Below are positions 62,201 to 64,000 of a stretch of DNA of 64,000 nt, piece by piece. The translations under genes were made by a program, and so were the position numbers. The DNA is from Nocardia elegans NBRC 108235 (lineage in GTDB: Bacteria > Actinomycetota > Actinomycetes > Mycobacteriales > Mycobacteriaceae), in contig NZ_BDBF01000050.1 of NCBI RefSeq assembly GCF_001612845.1, positions 1 to 64,000 on the forward strand. The letters run 5' to 3'. Below the pieces are notes generated by a model. It made no database searches and was not told the DNA's origin. It was given only the letters and a program-made list of their open reading frames with translations. The stretch's first letter is position 1. The number at the start of each line of letters is the position of its first letter.

Positions 62201-63298
62201 GACCACCAGCTGCAGACCGCGCCGCACCGCGAGCCCGCCCTGCGGCGCCGTGAGGTCGAGCACCGTGACCGAGTCCAGGCCGGCGTCGCTGACGATCCGC
62301 TCGGTACCGCTGACGTAGCCGTCGTCGATGATGACCAGCAGATGGATGCGCCCGGCGGTGGGCTGGGCGTTGCGCATGAACCGGCCGCGCTCGAGCAGTT
62401 CGGCCGCCATGGAGGTCTCGAGTTCGGCCAGCGAGCGATACATCATCCGGGCCGCGCCCATGCCGTCGCGGTCCACCGGATGTTGCAGGTGCGGAAGCCA
62501 TTTCGCCCACGACCAGGCCTCGGCGTCCGGGTCGGCGCAGATGATCGCGACCGCGGCGTGGTCGGGGCCGTGGAAGGTCACGTATTCCATCAACATGGCG
62601 CGCACCAGCATGCGCGTCTCGTCCGGCCGGCCCTCGATGTTGATCGCGGGGAACGCACGCAACGACAGGGCCGTGGGCAGGCCGTGCACCACCGAATGGG
62701 TGCGCACGAAGCGGCGCAGCGCCACCGTGGAGACCGGCTCGAGGTCCTCGAGCGGACCGGTCTCCGGGCGGGCCAGTTTGGTGGCCAGCCGGTGACTGCC
62801 GACACCGACGCGCACATGCCCGAAATCCGGGTCGTTGGGGCGGCGTTCCCACATCCGGCGGGTGCCGGCCACCGCGCGCAGATCGGCCGGTTCCGGATGG
62901 CTCCAGATCAGCGATTGCAACTGAGCGCCACCGGTTTTGCGCACATCGCGGCGGACCTGGTCGAGGTAGCGGAAGTAGTCCTTGCGTTCCTCGTTCAGTT
63001 CGGCGGCGCGCTTGGGGCCGCCCGAGCCGCGCATTCCCGCCATCATCCCGACCATCGACATCAGCATCATCATCGGGAACATCAGCATGAAGGGGTTGGC
63101 GAGCAGATTGCGCCCCATCATCACCATCATCGCGAGCATGCCGACCACCGCGACCACCATGACCACGGGCATGAGCCGCATCAGCAGGGCGGGCGGCACC
63201 GGCCGCGGAATCTCCGGCGGGGCGGTGAGCGCCACCTCTCCGCCCGGTGCCCGCGGCGGGGCGATCCGCGGTCGGCGCACGAATCCGTCGGTGGACAT
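59216..63298 (-). CDS. eccC: EccC, type VII secretion ATPase (locus B)
   Basis: A 1360-residue three-module motor like that at 17524-21567: two membrane helices near 38-95, then Walker A motifs GATGSGKSEFL, GGPQSGKSTTL and ADVECGKTTLL with Walker B segments VLVDFKGG, VFLVVDGWA and IYIVVDDYD. It carries a Pro-rich insert between modules 1 and 2 (PARGPLGRPELPPPPGSPE). All three P-loops look functional. ATG 63298 is 2 bases after the mycP stop. Confidence 0.95.
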   Translation of the reverse strand: MSTDGFVRRPRIAPPRAPGGEVALTAPPEIPRPVPPALLMRLMPVVMVVAVVGMLAMMVMMGRNLLANPFMLMFPMMMLMSMVGMMAGMRGSGGPKRAAELNEERKDYFRYLDQVRRDVRKTGGAQLQSLIWSHPEPADLRAVAGTRRMWERRPNDPDFGHVRVGVGSHRLATKLARPETGPLEDLEPVSTVALRRFVRTHSVVHGLPTALSLRAFPAINIEGRPDETRMLVRAMLMEYVTFHGPDHAAVAIICADPDAEAWSWAKWLPHLQHPVDRDGMGAARMMYRSLAELETSMAAELLERGRFMRNAQPTAGRIHLLVIIDDGYVSGTERIVSDAGLDSVTVLDLTAPQGGLAVRRGLQLVVADGTVAARSAAGVEQFATSDPVTIAEAQTLARALARYRVATAAQIVSLGDESRAVPGLMELLKIPDAAQIDPASVWRPRNDRERLRVPIGITPDGTPVEIDIKESAENGMGPHGLCIGATGSGKSEFLRTLVLSMVTTHSPDQLNMVLVDFKGGATFLGLESLAHVAAVITNLEEEIALVDRMKDALSGEMTRRQELLRSAGNFANVTEYERARAAGAALDPLPALFIIVDEFSELLSQKPDFADLFVMIGRLGRSLRVHLLLASQRLEENKLRGLDSHLSYRIGLRTFSANESRAVLGITDAYHLPSVPGSGYLKSDADDPLRFNACYVSGAYESPAGNAPGRTGGGQRGGGQEPVVFTAAPVPVRTPVAAAPARGPLGRPELPPPPGSPEAELELPPGTPAETVPKTLLNVVVDRLRGHGRPAHEVWLPPLDESPSVDMLLPDPDWRSPVNRHGRLWWPIGVIDKPYEQRRDVLIMDLSAGQGNLAVVGGPQSGKSTTLRSIIMAAAATHTPEQVQFYCLDFGGGTLAGLSDIPHVGSVAGRMDIDRVRRTVAEMVTLLHQREERFRELGIESIHEFRRRKAELAQRSPAEQAADPLSQDLFGDVFLVVDGWATIRAEFDVLEPAFNALAAQGLSYGIHLMIGATRWGEIRPAVKDLVGTRLELRLGDPSDSEMDRRTAVLVPVGRPGRGLTPEKLHMLVALPRLDSSSDPATLSDGIALARSQFAELYGDRRAPAVRMLPLRVPREQVLAEAAKHGVECSATRVVVGLGENELAPLVMDFDAQPHLMAFADVECGKTTLLRNIVLGITENSTAEQARVILIDYRRTMLGVLEGQQLAGYSTSGQTSFDMIKEVAAYLRQRIPGSDITPQQLRDRSWWTGPEIYIVVDDYDMVATGAGNPLEPLLEFIPQARDIGMHLIVARRSGGASRALYDKVLGMMKDLSVDALLMSAPKDEGKLLGDVRSGKLAPGRGTLVSRARENEMVQVSYLPPV

Positions 63299-63300
63299 GC

Positions 63301-64000
63301 CTACTCTCCTCGAGGCGAGTCGGTCCCGGTGGGAGCCGGGGTGGCGGACAGGTATCCGGCGGCCGGATCGTCGGCGACCGGTTCGGGTCGCCTGCGCCGG
63401 TAGGGAAGGGCGGCGGCCCAGCCGACGGCCAGCAGGGCCAGCAACGCACCGGAGCCGATGATCGCCACCCGGCGCGGCAGCGGATCGGGGCCCGGATCCG
63501 GAGCGGGCGGCGCGATCGCCCGCGGCACCTGCGCGGCCTGCCCGGGTGGCGGCGGCAGCTGCGCGGTGAGCGCCGCCAGCGGGTCGATGAGGCCGAATCC
63601 GACCCGATCGTCGCGGCCCGCACCGGGGTTGTGCGCGGTCCGCTCGATCCGGTCGATCACCTGCGTCGCGCTCAATTCCGGAAATCTGCTGCGCACCAAG
63701 GCCGCCAGACCCGAGACGAAGGCCGCCGAGAAGCTGGTGCCGTCGATGGTGAGCGGTCCGTCGTCACCGTGTTCGGTGTCGACCAGACCGGTTCCGCCCG
63801 GCTTGCTGTCGAGGGAGATGATCGACCGGCCGGGCGCGGCGACCCCCACCCACGGACCGTGGATCGAGAACGGCGAGGTCGCGCCGTCCGGATCGGTCGA
63901 GGCGACCGAGAGCACGTACGGGGTGAACCAGGCCGGGCTGATGACGGTGCGCACTCCGTTCCAGCCGCTGGTGTCGTTCTGGGCCGAGCAGGCGGACTGG
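63301..64000 (-). CDS. mycP: Mycosin, type VII secretion protease (partial)
   Basis: The C-terminal 232 residues of a mycosin; the start and the Asp/His part of the triad lie beyond the right edge. The Ser motif GTSFSAAFVSGLAALV, the WVGVAAPGRSIISLD segment and a C-terminal membrane helix (RRVAIIGSGALLALLAVGW) with a basic tail are visible. Upstream of and cotranscribed with eccC. Part of the same dispersed locus as eccB/eccE at 37.5-40.8 kb. Confidence 0.9.
   Translation of the reverse strand, partial: QSACSAQNDTSGWNGVRTVISPAWFTPYVLSVASTDPDGATSPFSIHGPWVGVAAPGRSIISLDSKPGGTGLVDTEHGDDGPLTIDGTSFSAAFVSGLAALVRSRFPELSATQVIDRIERTAHNPGAGRDDRVGFGLIDPLAALTAQLPPPPGQAAQVPRAIAPPAPDPGPDPLPRRVAIIGSGALLALLAVGWAAALPYRRRRPEPVADDPAAGYLSATPAPTGTDSPRGE

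Noticed and set aside
1..64000. tRNA, rRNA, CRISPR arrays, insertion sequences or prophage
   Set aside because: Scanned for typical signatures (direct spaced repeats, transposase motifs, terminal inverted repeats, rRNA cores); none seen, though a covariance search for tRNAs was not possible.

Overview
The window is high-GC chromosomal DNA from a mycolic-acid actinomycete, most likely Nocardia (inferred). Supporting signs are type VII (ESX) secretion genes, a Rv1747-like FHA-ABC transporter, an F420-type LLM oxidoreductase, and the infA-rpmJ-rpsM-rpsK-rpsD-rpoA-rplQ-truA order with ESX genes near truA, as in mycobacterial ESX-4. I found no tRNA, rRNA, insertion sequence or CRISPR array.

Region 1 (1-16.3 kb) is a signalling and secretion-associated island. 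It holds a partial Hsp70-like protein, an FHA-FHA-ABC transporter, a lipoprotein metallopeptidase, an FHA/zinc-ribbon protein, a Rv3446c-type secretion-associated protein, a membrane Ser/Thr kinase, and five paralogous lipoproteins of one family (probably DUF7373). Two of those lipoproteins lie in the same operon as an esx gene pair.

Region 2 (16.4-27.3 kb) is a type VII locus. It has an EsxA-like and an EsxB-like protein (the latter with Phe in place of the WXG Trp), a three-ATPase EccC, EccD and a mycosin. A translationally coupled three-gene operon follows, encoding an EspC-like protein, a 672-residue Ala/Pro-rich putative substrate and a 67-residue protein. It lacks eccB and eccE.

Region 3 (27.4-35.7 kb) is the most interesting stretch: a class V lanthipeptide (lanthidin-like) biosynthetic cluster. 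It contains a 74-residue precursor ending in Cys, a strong intercistronic hairpin, an HFCD cysteine decarboxylase, a degenerate phosphotransferase, an intact APH-fold kinase, a HopA1-family lyase, an M16 peptidase, two small proteins of which one looks like an inactive M16 partner, a membrane-anchored unknown and an ABC exporter. Most genes overlap by a few bases, so this looks like a single operon.

Region 4 (36.2-64 kb) is a second, dispersed type VII locus (eccB and eccE at 37.5-40.8 kb; eccC and partial mycP at 59.2-64 kb) interleaved with core and accessory genes. These include mtnP, csoR with its operator, hsp20 with a CIRCE element, truA, the ribosomal/RNA polymerase operon, an EspI-like ATPase, a GlxA-type regulator, a stand-alone tRNA-Thr editing domain, a DUF4254 protein and a GntR/UTRA-GNAT pair. 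Together the two loci supply esx, eccB, C, D, E and mycP, plus kinase, FHA and lipoprotein partners.
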